From positions 9,684,001-9,748,000 of the forward strand of contig JARFJB010002087.1 in the NCBI GenBank assembly GCA_036346205.1: DNA of 64,000 nt, read 5' to 3'. The DNA comes from Vesta saturnalis. Taxonomy: Eukaryota; Arthropoda; Insecta; Coleoptera; Lampyridae. This document shows, in pieces, positions 45,897 through 56,400 of this stretch (within the stretch, counting starts at the first letter, position 1; each line of letters starts with the position of its first letter). Made by a program: the position numbers and the translations under genes. The notes beneath the pieces are model-generated. The model saw nothing but the letters and a program-made list of their open reading frames with translations, was not told the DNA's origin and did not search any database.

Positions 45897-47580
45897 TTAA
45901 TCCAGTTTAATCGCTCGAATCGATTCTAGGTCTTCGGATGATGATTCTGGAACGTTGATTATAAAGTCTGCAATATCATCTTGAAGGTTATCAGCTACCC
46001 ACATCTTATCTTCAACGATCTTTACATGACTTATATAATGTTGCCAATTTTCAATCGTCACTTTTCCGTAACCAAATTTTATGAATTCCTCCATGTCTTT
46101 AACTCTAAAAGTCTTATTCATTTTAATAGGATGTTTGACTTTTGCCCACACCATTCCTATTGGGTTTAATTCGCAATGGTAAGGAGACAAACGAAGAACC
46201 TCATGACCTCTTTCTTGTACCATAACATCAAGTTTATACTTGTCACATAGATGCCTTACTTGTGCTACAGTAGCCAATAGGTCTCGCTTCAACATGTTAG
46301 CTTCTATGGGCATTTGTTTCTTACTACGCCAATCTACCATTTGTTCTTTTTCGTCACGCCATTGTTGGAATCTTCTCTACCTTCCTGTTGTGATAAGAAG
46401 CATCGTCAATAACGATAATTCGGTGGTGTATTTGAAATGAGTTGAATGATAAACCACTTCTCGTAAATGTCTGCATCCATTTCATTGTGCATATCGGCTG
46501 TGTTATTTTTACAGAGGAAAGTAAGATCCGCACCAGGAATAAAACCATTATCGCCACCGGCATGAACTAAGGCAAATCGGGGTCCCAGACCACTTGGTGT
46601 TTTTAAACCTGTACTGAGCCCTTGAACAAATGCCTGAGACTACTTTCAATAGTGGTGTCACACCATGCCTTACTAACTGTGTGCCCCACGTTAACTCATG
46701 ATTCATCGGTGTGTATAATATATTTACCTAAAAAGTGAACGTTGTTAATCATGCGAAATACGACATTATTTTATAAACATATAATTAGAGATCGAATAAA
46801 AAAACTAATTGATGCATCTTAAGTATTTATTCCTCCATCTTATAATGTCATCACGTTCAACAAGGGTACTCATGCGTCGCATCTGTTGAAACTCAAAACC
46901 TATATCTTTCAAAAGGTTGAATAGTGTACTGCGTTTAAAATTTGGTAAATCATCATCACCATTAATGGAAGAAAGGATACTATTAATCGTTGGTGGAATG
47001 TTTTCAATGAAAAAATTGTGCACTATACGTCGAATAATTGACTGTATATTCTGGTCATATATAACCGAGCTGGTAGCGTAGTGGTGACACGACCTGCTTA
47101 GCATTCGTGAGGTATAGGTTCGATTCACGTTACCGTCTACCTTGTATGAAGTTTTTGCAGGGGGTTTTCCTCATACACATCTAGCGGCATGGTCACTGCG
47201 TATGTGCATACCATGTGCGGCAACTTAGGTGAATGCTGAGGTAGCATTTTCCCCCTAAGAACCCTAATTCCGTTCCTTCCGATCCTATCCTGACCACATC
47301 CATCCTTATTCCCACAATAAATATATACGTAACGTATGTATGTATGCATGCTGGGAATCCATGATTGTGACTGAAGGATCTCGGAAAGCTGGAGCAGCCC
47401 GCCCTCCCCCTTGGGGAGAGAATAAAATCCGTGACCCTTTCCTTTCCTTTCGGTCATATATATGAAGACGATCATTTAGTTGTGCACTACTACGCTCTGT
47501 GCAACATAAAGCTTTGCTGGCTTCTGTAACAGCTGCACTAACATTCATTATGGCCAAGAAATAATTAAGTATATTCATAA
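45897..47580 (-). pseudogene. DDE (Tc1/IS630-like) transposase with SINE insertion and lost catalytic Glu
   Basis: Minus-strand pieces in order: AAVTEASKALCCTERSSAQL (47545-47490), then LHIYD interrupted by a SINE, IQSIIRRIVHNFFIENIPPT and STLFNLLKDIGFEFQ (47050-46880), VERDDIIRWRNKYLRC; a DES-stop-VNVGHT block with the first Asp (stop TGA 46696-46698 where Trp is expected), LVHAGGDNGFIPGADLTF, IVIDDASYHNRKVEKIP with the second Asp, and LRLSPYHCELNPIGMVWAKV (about 46170), where the third catalytic Glu is Gly (GGA, expected GAA). The C-terminus ends SEDLESIRAIKLD. Other frameshifts lie near 46350 and 46620. It is a dead relic of a widespread insect transposase. Confidence 0.88.
47064..47451 (+). 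mobile_element. tRNA-derived SINE with 11-bp TSD
   Basis: GGTCATATATA flanks the 388-bp element at 47053-47063 and 47452-47462. The head has a tRNA-like A box TAGCGTAGTGG (47074-47084) and a B box GGTTCGATTCA (47117-47127), the internal RNA polymerase III promoter. The tail is a CCTTT repeat ending at about 47451. A second, diverged copy lies at 4440-4720. It interrupts the DDE pseudogene exactly between its IYD codons. Confidence 0.95.
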
Positions 47581-47825
47581 TGAGGCATTTCTCCTTGCGG
47601 CTGAAGTGTTTTCCACTATGTCGTTTTATGTTTGCAGGACCAGATTCAGCTTCATTAGATACAAAATTCTACAAAATAACTTCAATCATAGGATTCTAGA
47701 AATTATTCATCATTACCTTATAAGACGCGTGAATGAGATGTAGTCGTTCTGAAAAGAACAATTTTTAATAAGGGGAGTTAGCTTAATTCGATAAATATCG
47801 TAGAAGAAGCAAGCAATAAATTTGA
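47581..47825. other. Upstream flank of the DDE pseudogene, nothing recognised
   Basis: No TIR belonging to the DDE element could be identified. Confidence 0.35.
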
Positions 47826-47994
47826 CAACAAACAAATACGCCCAAGTACCACACAAAATTAAAAAAATACCGAACGCGTTTCAATAGCTTCGCTATTATG
47901 ATTAGCGATCGACCGCTGATGATGATAGCGTAGCTAATGAAACGCGTTCGGTATTTTTTAATTTTGTGTGGCACGTGGGTGTATTTTGTTTGTT
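47826..47994. repeat. Palindrome with hammerhead-like core
   Basis: Arms of about 70 bp (47828-47900 and 47925-47992) mirror each other through CACACAAAATTAAAAAAATA and CCGAACGCGTTTC. The right arm reads CTGATGA (47916-47922), a stem GATAGC/GCTAAT with one mismatch and one wobble around GTA, then GAAAC (47939-47943), GCGTTCG and GTA (47951-47953). The left arm, on the minus strand, has a perfect AATAGC/GCTATT stem before GAAAC. Confidence 0.6.
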
Positions 47995-48740
47995 ACAGAT
48001 CCTGCCACAGTTCCAGTATTCCAGATTTTTCAATAAATTTGACAGTACACGGGGTTGATATTGATTTGTTATTAAATTACATTTTACGTTTGACAACATC
48101 GCTATGGAGAACAAGGATACCATTATTTAGAAATGACTAAAGATAGTAAAGGAGAGCCTGAAAGAAACCGACTCTCCGACAAAACTTTTTAAACCTGACT
48201 TACTTCTGGAGAAGAAGCTGTAGTAAGCACAAGAAAGTTAAGGTGCCTTATAAAGTTAGTCTATACGTACTACATTACTTAAATGGTTCAAAACGAGCAT
48301 CCGGGTTTAATGCTATTATTAGTATAATAAGACTTTTAGGTTAGCTGTTTATTACAAATCTAGATAAAAGTAAGTGAAATGAAGAGAGAATGATCACCAT
48401 TGATAAAGCAGGTAGCGAGGTATATGCTTTATTTACACCAAAACATTCCGAAATGGCCACTGAATTGAGCAACATTTTTTGAAATAATAAATAGTAAAAC
48501 GTTAAAGAATTAATTATCTAATTAACAACCAAAGTAGATGACGCACTTAAAGTTAACACAACCAATGCAGCACAATCGTTTTAAACCTATGCCATAATTT
48601 TGTGCTAATTTGTTACCATAAAACAAAGATTTGATGCGGCTATCATTAACAGAAAATTAAGGGCTGTGTCCGCTTAACCTAAAGTTAGCTTAGCCAACGT
48701 ACAAGTACTTAGCTAACAATTGTATCGAAATAATTATGCG
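47995..48740. other. AT-rich stretch, nothing recognised
   Basis: No gene supported. Confidence 0.4.
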
Positions 48741-48882
48741 CCATAATTTGGTGCAATTTGGTGGTACTTTTCTATCATACACTGAAATTTGTTACTCGTA
48801 TTTTTTGTAATATTTTTAAGCTTAAACTTTATGAAAATCAGAAAAACCATATAACGAACTAACAGGATGATTGATATATGTA

Positions 48883-51201
48883 CAGGATGAGGCATCTAAG
48901 CTCCGTCGGTTTGTATACGAAAAATGGTAAAATATTTTTGAAATCTTTTTTTTAATTATCGTGTAGGTTCATTAGGAACACGTTTTAAAATTATTTTCGA
49001 ATATGCAGAGTGGTCCATAAAAATTTTACGCATCAAAATTATGAAAATTTAAATGAAACACCCTATATATGATGGCATATTTCGATTCTGTGGACTAAAT
49101 AAAGGTCACTTACTGTTATAGTCCCTATACCTAACTCCACCTGTTGTCGAGATATTTCATTATTTGTGAGAATGTAGATCGAAATTCAAAAGAACTTTCT
49201 GTTTTACGTACTCGAGGATTTTTTTCAAATGTTTTTCATTGTTTACTGAAAGCATCAAACTTTAAAATCCACTGAAGTTATTATCACAAATTTATACTGG
49301 GTCTATAAAAACTCAGTTACTATTTTGACCAATATTAAAGCCAATTAACTTCCTTATTTTAAATGGAACACCCCGTATTTATCACCATATTTTTATTCTA
49401 ATTTTAATTCCCTACGAAACTGTATTAGGGTTCTCTATATCTATCTCTTTTTTATTTTTTTAGGATTTTCTAATTTAATCATTAATTTTATGTCATTTTT
49501 TACTCGATTTTTTATGAGCAGGTTTTGATGAAAAGCTTTTATTGCTCGAGATAATCCAACCGTTTGACTAGGCTTTCCTTAACAATGACTGAAAGACGTT
49601 AATAACTGGGCAAATAGCAAAAACGTTTTATTGAACAAACACAGCTTAACAATGACTGAAAGACGTTAATAACTAGGTAAATAACAAAAACATTGTTTTA
49701 TTGAACAAACACAGCCTTGATAAGTGAGCAACTTCAACGTTTCAACAAATGTTCAAAATGATTTCCGTTCCTTTCAATACATAAACGAACTCTCTCTAGG
49801 AAAAACTCCTTTACTTTTCTCAACATGCTTGGAGTTATGGAATTAAAAGCTGTTCCGATTCGCTCCTTCGTGTTGTCGGGTGTGATTGGTGGTGTATGGT
49901 AGACAATATTTTTGATGTATCCCCACAAGAAAAAATCAGGACTAGTTAAATCAGGGGATCTTGCCTGCCAATTTTGTGGGCCCCGCGCCCTATTCACCTG
50001 TTGGGAAATTGCCTGTCCAATTCGTCCCTAACATTAGCATGAAAATGCGCCGGCGCTCCGTCTAATTGTAGCCACATTTCCTGCCGAATATCAAGCGGTA
50101 TGTGTTCCAAAAGAACAGGCAAATTTTCTCTTAAAAATTTGAGAAACATATCACCGTTCAAATTTCCATTTAAAAAAAAGCGGACCTACTACATGCGTTC
50201 CCATTATACCACCCGACACACATTTACTGACCATCTGTGTTGCCTATCGAGAGTTCTAAAAAAATTAGGATTCTTGTCACTATAACAATAATAGTTATGT
50301 ATATTTACTAAACCGTTATTGTGGAACGTTGATTCGTCCGAAAAAAGCACAAAATCAAAAAAATTTTCATTATCACCAATTTTTTTAAAACCCATAAACA
50401 AAATGCAAGCCTTCGATCGTAATCCACTTCTAAAAGTTCTTGGTGTAATTGAATGTGATATGGATAAAACTTATTCTTCTTTATTATCCTTCCAACGCTC
50501 TGCTGACTTATCTCAAATTCTTCACTTATTCTCCGCTGACTGGTATGTGGATTTTCTACCAAGTATTTCATAACGGCAAAATTATTTTCTTCGTTCTAGA
50601 TGCTAGCAAGCAATTATGATTGCATTTCCCAATTACTAAGATCATGTCGCACTTTTCAATTCGAGAATAGCAAGCCGTTTTAAATAATGGGTACCCACCT
50701 AATAAAACTTATTCTCAAAGTTGATTAGCTAAAATGATTTAACTTTAGCACGAACTATGACTTTTCAATAAATTCGTTTAGTTTATGTGACAGTAAGACC
50801 GTCAAAGCCTGCTTTTCAAGAACAAATTGCATGAAATTATTATTGGAATAGAAAATCCTAAATTACAAAAAATTTGTAAGAGATAGGTATAGGCGTTGAT
50901 TGAAACATTTTTTAGTCAATGGTATAGGGAACCCTAATTCAGTTTTGTAGGGAATTAAAATTAGAATAAAAATATGGTGATAAATACCATTCCATTTAAA
51001 ATAAGAAAGTTAATTGGCTTTAACGTTAGTCAAAATAGTAACTAAATTTTCATAACTTTGATGCATTAAATGTTTATGCATATTCGAAAATAATTTTAAA
51101 ACGTGCTCCTAATGAACCTACACGATAATAAAAAAAAAGATTTCAAAAATATTTTACCATTTTTCGTATACAAACCGACGGAGCTTAGATGCCTCACCCT
51201 A
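48883..51201 (-). mobile_element. Second DD41D mariner element, composite inverted ends
   Basis: CAGGATGAGGCATCTAAGCT and the following CCGTCGGTTTGTATACG (48883 onward) are mirrored at 51201 inward. A second inverted block pairs 49320-49440 with 50930-51045. TA precedes the left end and follows the right end. Around it lies a partial outer inverted repeat, CAGGATGATTGATATA at 48863 and TATATCAATCATCCTG ending at 51350, with CCATAATTTGGTGC motifs on both sides. Confidence 0.8.
49734..50571 (-). pseudogene. Mariner DD41D transposase, broken
   Basis: Minus-strand pieces: ISEEFEISQQSVGRIIKKNK and FYPYHIQLHQELLEVDYDRR (HTH region, 50571-50400), VLFSDESTFHNNGLVNIHNY with the first Asp (about 50330), WLQLDGAPAHFHANVRDEL with the second Asp intact (about 50050), a TGA where Trp is expected plus a frameshift near 50005, then ARSPDLTSPDFFLWGYIKN with the third Asp, ending NGNHFEHLLK. 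Counting across the break gives 41 residues between the last two Asp, the same class as the mariner at 19.0-21.5 kb. Confidence 0.88.
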
Positions 51202-51789
51202 TATATAATAATTTGGTGTATAAGGTTTTCATGATTTTCATATCGTTTTAGCCAAAAAAATGTTATGATAAAGACAAGCAACACATTTCGTTTCAGGGTA
51301 ACCAAGTAGTGCCAAATTAGCACCAAATTATGGTATATCAATCATCCTGATACCATGATTTGTTGTTAGGTTTTCGTGCATTAAACCAAGATTATATGAT
51401 TTTTGTGTGTTAATTAAAATTGGTTTAGCTTTATTATTATTGTTATTAAAGGAAGGCTATTGCTCATAAGGTATTAAAAATATAGGTTATATATTTAATG
51501 TAATTATTGAAGTCGCTGACTAAAAATGAATCTCAAGTGCAGGTAAATATAAATTAGTATTTTTTCAGCATTCAAGAGAAAATGTTTGCATATTAAGATT
51601 TCGATTTTCCTAGTTTAGAACTAAAAGTGGGTAATGCTTTAATACAAAATATTATAACAATTTTTTAGGGCAATTCCTAGTCGACTATAAGTCAATTATT
51701 TCTGGCCGTAACGTGGTGGAGCACTCGTTGAATAAATTCTAATGTAGTATTATTACAATATTATTATAAGAGGCAAACCAAAACTGGAG

Positions 51790-51975
51790 CGAGAAACGTT
51801 CGTTTTGTGTTTTTAGCTTCCCACCTACATATACATATATAGGTATAGAAGGTTATGCAATCGACTTTTTTTCACTATCGCTAATCGACTTATTAGCGAA
51901 TTCTACAACTTTTGGACAAGTTTCACCAATATCGGCCATGTTTGAGTGTGTGTGTGGCGGAGGGGAGGTGTCTGC
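51790..51975 (-). repeat. Dispersed repeat, partner of 31.2-31.45 kb
   Basis: Reverse-complement match to the 31.3 kb copy across an 87-nt window that begins ATGGCC and ends TTGCATAA. Here the window is an open 28-codon frame (MADIGETCPKVVEFANKS...). The 31.3 kb copy has the same length but one internal stop. Both have CA/GT-rich sequence on the 5' side. Confidence 0.75.
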
Positions 51976-53303
51976 GCGCGTGTATGTGTTGTGTGGGGAG
52001 CGGTGCGTGCGTTTGTGTGGTGGGGGGACGTGCATGCGTGCGTGTGTGTGTTTATTAATGACTTGCAGTTGTATAAAAGGTATAATAATTATACAGTATA
52101 TATTTTAATTTTGGTAATACTACGTAATTGTTTTTCTAGGTTGCAGATCACGAAACTATTCGTGTATAAAGCTAAAAGTGTCATGCATTGGATCTTGCAA
52201 GTGTCTTGGACAAACAACAACTTGCAAAAACACAAAACAGCACAATTCGGCATCAGATAAGGATCCTAGTTCTGGCAGTGAATGTGATTTTACGTACTAA
52301 TACATTTAATAGTTTTTTATGCTTTTATAAATTGACGAGAATTTCTTTATGATTTGTTATTTTGCACTTTTTCCAATTTTGGAATCTTAAGATCTGTATG
52401 TATGTGTAATTACTGCAAATGTAAAATAGGTATATAATTTTTAATACCATGTTCAATTACGGGAAACTTTTTTAAATAATTGCTTTTCCTGCTTTATATC
52501 ATGTTTACTAAATAAATAAAATGCTGAAAGATAACGAAGCTATTCCGCACCTGATTTATCTTGTGGGCAAATGCGTGAAGCAGAGGTGTCGACGGACACT
52601 GATGTAACCGTTGCGCGCCGCGCTGCGTGGAATCATGACATACTTCTAAATAAAATAAATTCATTATCTACTTTATTTTTTATCCGATTTTAACAAACAA
52701 CAAACCATTAGGAACAGAAAAGAATGGGCTATTTGATTTATTTCAGGGTATTATTTGATTGGAGTTTCCGTTTTTCCGTAATGGTGATGAATGACAATTG
52801 AAAAGTGTCTTTCAAACGCAATTGTGACGGTTTAGCCGCAAATCGCATAAATATAATCGATTATGCATTTAAACTAATGTAATTTATGAAAACTAACTTT
52901 TTTTTAGCACTTTCTGTTCAAGCTAGACGATCCGCCTTTAACCCGATGATAGAACTCGTGATGGAGAATAAATATTTTAAATTTTTTTTACAAAAATTCT
53001 TCCCCCACCCTTCGCCCTGTCACGATTTTTATACTTGCCGACTACATTATGCTCAGAAAAAGATACACTATCATCTGAGTGGTTTAAATCATTTTAAAGT
53101 AATGATCTAGACGAAATCAGTTTCTTGACGACTTTTCAGTGACTATACTATATAGTAAACTCATCATCAGCAGTCGTTTGCTTCGTTTAAAACGTGGTCT
53201 TAGGATAATCGTAACACCATGATTTAAACCAGTTAACTTATTTTACAACGTTACGCTCTCAGCAGCTCATAAAATAATACACATGATGAGGAGGCAATTG
53301 AAT
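51976..53303. other. Mostly AT-rich, no recognised gene
   Basis: GT-rich simple sequence at 51945-52050. A short plus-strand reading near 52572-52660 (MREAEVSTDTDVTVARRAAW) is GC-richer but unplaced. Confidence 0.35.
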
Positions 53304-54193
53304 TTATTTATGAGTTTTATCGTATGTGTTTTCGCTTTTATAACCAGTAACATATCCTGAATCTTTTGTGACATCTTCTCTTCCGTCTTTCCCTTTACCT
53401 TTTCCACTTTCGTCAAATCGTTCTTTATGTGTTCCGGTATATTGCGTTGTGTCTGTAAGTCGATCGACTCCTCCTACATGTACGGTTTCCTAAAAGTTTA
53501 TTTAAACTTAAAGCAATCATTACATGTTTTGGTAGACAAAGTACAATATTTAGTTCTAAACGCGCAACAAATATTTTCAGTTGATTATTATTGTACTATA
53601 TTAATATAATTAACATATAATTTTTCCGAAAAATTTAGAAATCTTTCTCACGTTTCAAAATTAAACACATTTTTAAGAAATAAAGCTTATACTTATAGTA
53701 GTTTTATCTTCTTAGTTCCATCATTTTCCTTTTTGTAAATATTTTAACTTTTTTACGATTACTGACAATGTATTATTTGTATAAAAATATAATGCTTTTT
53801 TTGTTAATATTTATAGTTTATTACCGTTGTATGACTTGTGCCAGGAGCGCCGCATTCAAGAAGTTTCTTTTTTATATCCTCAACTTCCATTTTTTTAGAC
53901 TTTGCTAAGTCTTCAATATATTCATTAAACTGTTTAAATGTAATTGTTTTTGATCTAGAATAATTAATATTACCGTGTAATGATTATGTTTACCTTTACT
54001 TCAATTTATTAAAAGCTATTCCCGTATCGGTGGTTGTTATTTTCTTCCCGTCTATTACGTTTGCTTGCTTCATCCATTTATCGGCATTTGTAAGAGTTAT
54101 AGTAGTTCCATCATTTTTGGTATCACCAAATTTTGCAAACAAACCAAATACTTGCTCAAACGCCTTACCGTCTTCTTTGCCCCCTGCTGCCAT
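53304..54193 (-). CDS. TPPP: TPPP family protein, copy C
   Basis: Minus-strand exons are 54193-54000, 53954-53825 and 53489-53304; intron 1 is 45 bp and intron 2 is 335 bp. The product has 169 residues. Relative to copy A there are four extra residues after MAAGG (KEDGKAFEQ). Exon 1 otherwise matches (FGLFAKFGDTKNDG, ADKWMKQANVIDGKK). Exon 2 reads FNEYIEDLAKSKKMEVEDIK, and exon 3 has DRLTDTTQYTGTHKERFDES, GKGKGKDGREDV and the full YDKTHK tail. All p25-alpha landmarks are present and no break is seen, so this should be a functional microtubule-associated protein. Its exon 2 resembles copy B, while its exon 3 tail resembles copy A. Confidence 0.95.
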
Positions 54194-54519
54194 TTTTTAA
54201 TTGTCAAATAATTTTGCATAACCTACTAATGCGTTTATTAATACTTTTGTCGTCGACTAGCATTAGAATGCCTTGGGTATTAATGTCAAAATCTTAAATA
54301 GTAATCCTTGGTCATTTTATTGAATTGGCATTCATGATTTTACCTATAAAATATAAAATTGTTAACATAATATCCTGTTGTTAACAAATTATATACATGT
54401 TAGGTTTCTATCGAATAAGCATAACAATGGTGGAATTAGAATTCCGGTAATTGAAATTCCCCAGATATTTGAACTGCTTGAAGATGTTGATATAGATATT
54501 TCTCATTTATTATACGCTA

Positions 54520-55419
54520 CTAGATTCTAAGGTTTTGGCAATTTTCTTCGATGGAGTCTGCCACGTACCCTTCAGCAACAGCATCGTTTTTCCAATCCCC
54601 ATGCCGTTTCAGGGTTCTAATGTCAGCTCCACTGTCTGCCAAGATTGTGGCAGGAGTTCTACGAAATGAATGTTATGTGTATTGATCGACATTGGGAATA
54701 TTTAAGTACTTGGCAATCTGTCGAGGAATCTGACCAAATGTGTTAATGCTAATAGTATTACAGGTACATTTACACCCATTGTCGAATAAAAAAACTTTTC
54801 AATCTTCGGTCTTAAACTCATGTACTTCTTAATGGTAATGGTATCTCTAATATAAACTACAAAGACAGAACCTTCTTTAATATCCCCAACACACAGATTG
54901 TACAATGTGTCTGCTACCTCCAAAAATATCGCAACCACCTAAAATGGAATCATATTTATTAAGAATAATCTTAAAAGTAAAAATGTACCTTCATAAGTAA
55001 GTTTTTGTCGTTGGGTGCTTCAAGAAAAAAATTAAGTAAGTGCTCTTTTGAAAACACTAATAACCCAACAGAACAGTTTTTCAAGAATGCCGAAAGTTTT
55101 GAAAACTTGATGATGTCCACATCCTTTTTGAGACGTAACATACATTTTAATTTGGAGTACATGCACCATAATGTAGTTTTTCGACTAATAAAATAAATAC
55201 AAAGAATGATTACCTTTAATAAATGAGGTAATGAACCTACCTGATCAAGGAAATACGCAAGCAAAAGCTTCTCTGTAATAGTTTCCGTATTATTCTTGCG
55301 TATCCACTCAATAAATCGTAGAACTCTTTCTTATAAATGTTTTCGGACTTTTTAGGTATAAGACTCAACTCAGCTTCTTCTGTTTTTTTAAGGATTTCTT
55401 CATCCACGTTTGAATCCAT
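54520..55419 (-). pseudogene. Second Crypton tyrosine recombinase, degraded
   Basis: Minus-strand pieces: MDSNVDEEILKKTEEAEL and SLIPKKSENIYKKEF, then after a frameshift FIEWIRKNN and ITEKLLLAYFLDQ with a GT donor (55242); TTLWCMYSKLKCMLRLKKDV and SKLSAFLKNC (55160-55060); KEHLLNFFLEAPNDKNLLMK; then a diverged region where the first catalytic Arg block is not recognisable; HSFRRTPATILADSGADIRT (His and Arg present, preceded by a TAA), and KNDAVAEGYVADSIEENCQ with the Tyr nucleophile. The same exon order as Crypton 1 is visible, but multiple frameshifts and stops make it a pseudogene. It belongs to a different Crypton lineage from copy 1. Confidence 0.82.
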
Positions 55420-55603
55420 TATTGCAAAATTTGTTTATTTATAAAAAATAAATGACACTTATAATGCAAAACTACGGCAACTATAATGAGACCGTTCATG
55501 AATTCCTGTGAAATGATATTTTTTTGTGTAACGATCTGAAATTATTATTTCATTTAAATTGTGTCTCAAAGTGGCTAATTCGATAAAATAGCATATGAAA
55601 CTC

Positions 55604-55683
55604 GTTCATAATGCGGGATTGTGGAATTCGTTTCCATTATTATGAAAATGGAAACTCGTGCCATAATCCCTTGCATTATAAAC
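55604..55683. repeat. Extended palindrome upstream of Crypton 2
   Basis: GTTTCCATT/AATGGAAAC inner arms are perfect. Outer arms pair GTTCATAATGC, GGGATTGTGG with CCATAATCCC, GCATTATAAAC with few mismatches. It lies 185 bp before the recombinase start, comparable to the palindrome in front of Crypton 1. Confidence 0.65.
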
Positions 55684-55728
55684 TAATTTCATAATATACC
55701 ATTACAATATAAGTGCGTAATCAATAGT

Positions 55729-55803
55729 TTTACTGCGTGAGCGCATATTACAGCCCGTCCGTGAAGCGGGAGGGCAGTAATGTGCGTGAACGCAATAAAA
55801 CAA
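55729..55803. repeat. Second palindrome beyond Crypton 2
   Basis: GTTTTACTGCGTGAGCGCA and ATTACAGCCCGTCC are mirrored by GGGAGGGCAGTAAT, GTGCGTGAACGCA and ATAAAAC around a GTGAAGC loop. Confidence 0.7.
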
Positions 55804-55861
55804 ATTATGCACGAATTTAGTACAATATTTTTCACATTGACGAATTTTTGTGTTGAAAATA

Positions 55862-55936
55862 AGACGATTCAAACTTGGAACCTTTCGCTTTCAAATCTGA
55901 CATCTTAACCGCTGAGCCACTGAGCCACTGAGTAAT
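55862..55936 (-). repeat. tRNA-like SINE head
   Basis: On the minus strand GTGGCTCAGCGGTTAAGATG resembles a tRNA A box and GGTTCCAAGTTTGAATC a B box at roughly tRNA spacing. Duplicated GCTCAGTG units precede it. No cloverleaf could be completed, so a SINE remnant is more likely than a tRNA gene. Confidence 0.45.
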
Positions 55937-55974
55937 TCAATATTTATTTTTTAAACTTTTATATACAGCGTGTT

Positions 55975-56400
55975 CAGCGAGGAATGGGACAGTGCAATAT
56001 CTCGAGAGCGGATGAAGATTTTTAAATTATGAAAATATTTTTGTAAATATCTTCCAAGGGCGCACATTTGTTGGCACAAAGATTTGAATCAACGCCCATC
56101 ACCGCCAGGTGGCGCTATCTCACTTCAATTTTTTAAATGCAACGCCCTATTTTTTATTTCATTTTTGGCTTCTATGACATATTTGTGATGACTTTTATTA
56201 AGACTCCTACCAACCTATCTTTTGTAGTTTCTGAGAAAAAAATAATTTTTGGAATTTTATTAATTGAAAGCATACAAATTAAATTAAATGTTCAAATGTT
56301 TCTCCATCATTTTCTACACACGTTTGATAACGCCTAATTCGTATCCATCGTTGCGGAAACACTCTACTTAGATAGCTGGCTAGTGACAGTTTTACTTGGC
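55975..56400 (-). pseudogene. Mariner fragment: one end plus transposase C-terminus
   Basis: TACAGCGTGTTCAGCGAGG at 55973 looks like a mariner end adjoining a TA. On the minus strand 56360-56279 reads RRYQTCVENDGETFEHL before a stop, matching the C-terminal RLRxCIxxNGxHFEHL signature of these transposases. The catalytic region and the other end are gone. Confidence 0.6.

Noticed and set aside
55862..55936. A functional tRNA gene on the minus strand
   Set aside because: A- and B-box-like strings exist, but acceptor and anticodon stems could not be paired, so a SINE remnant is preferred.
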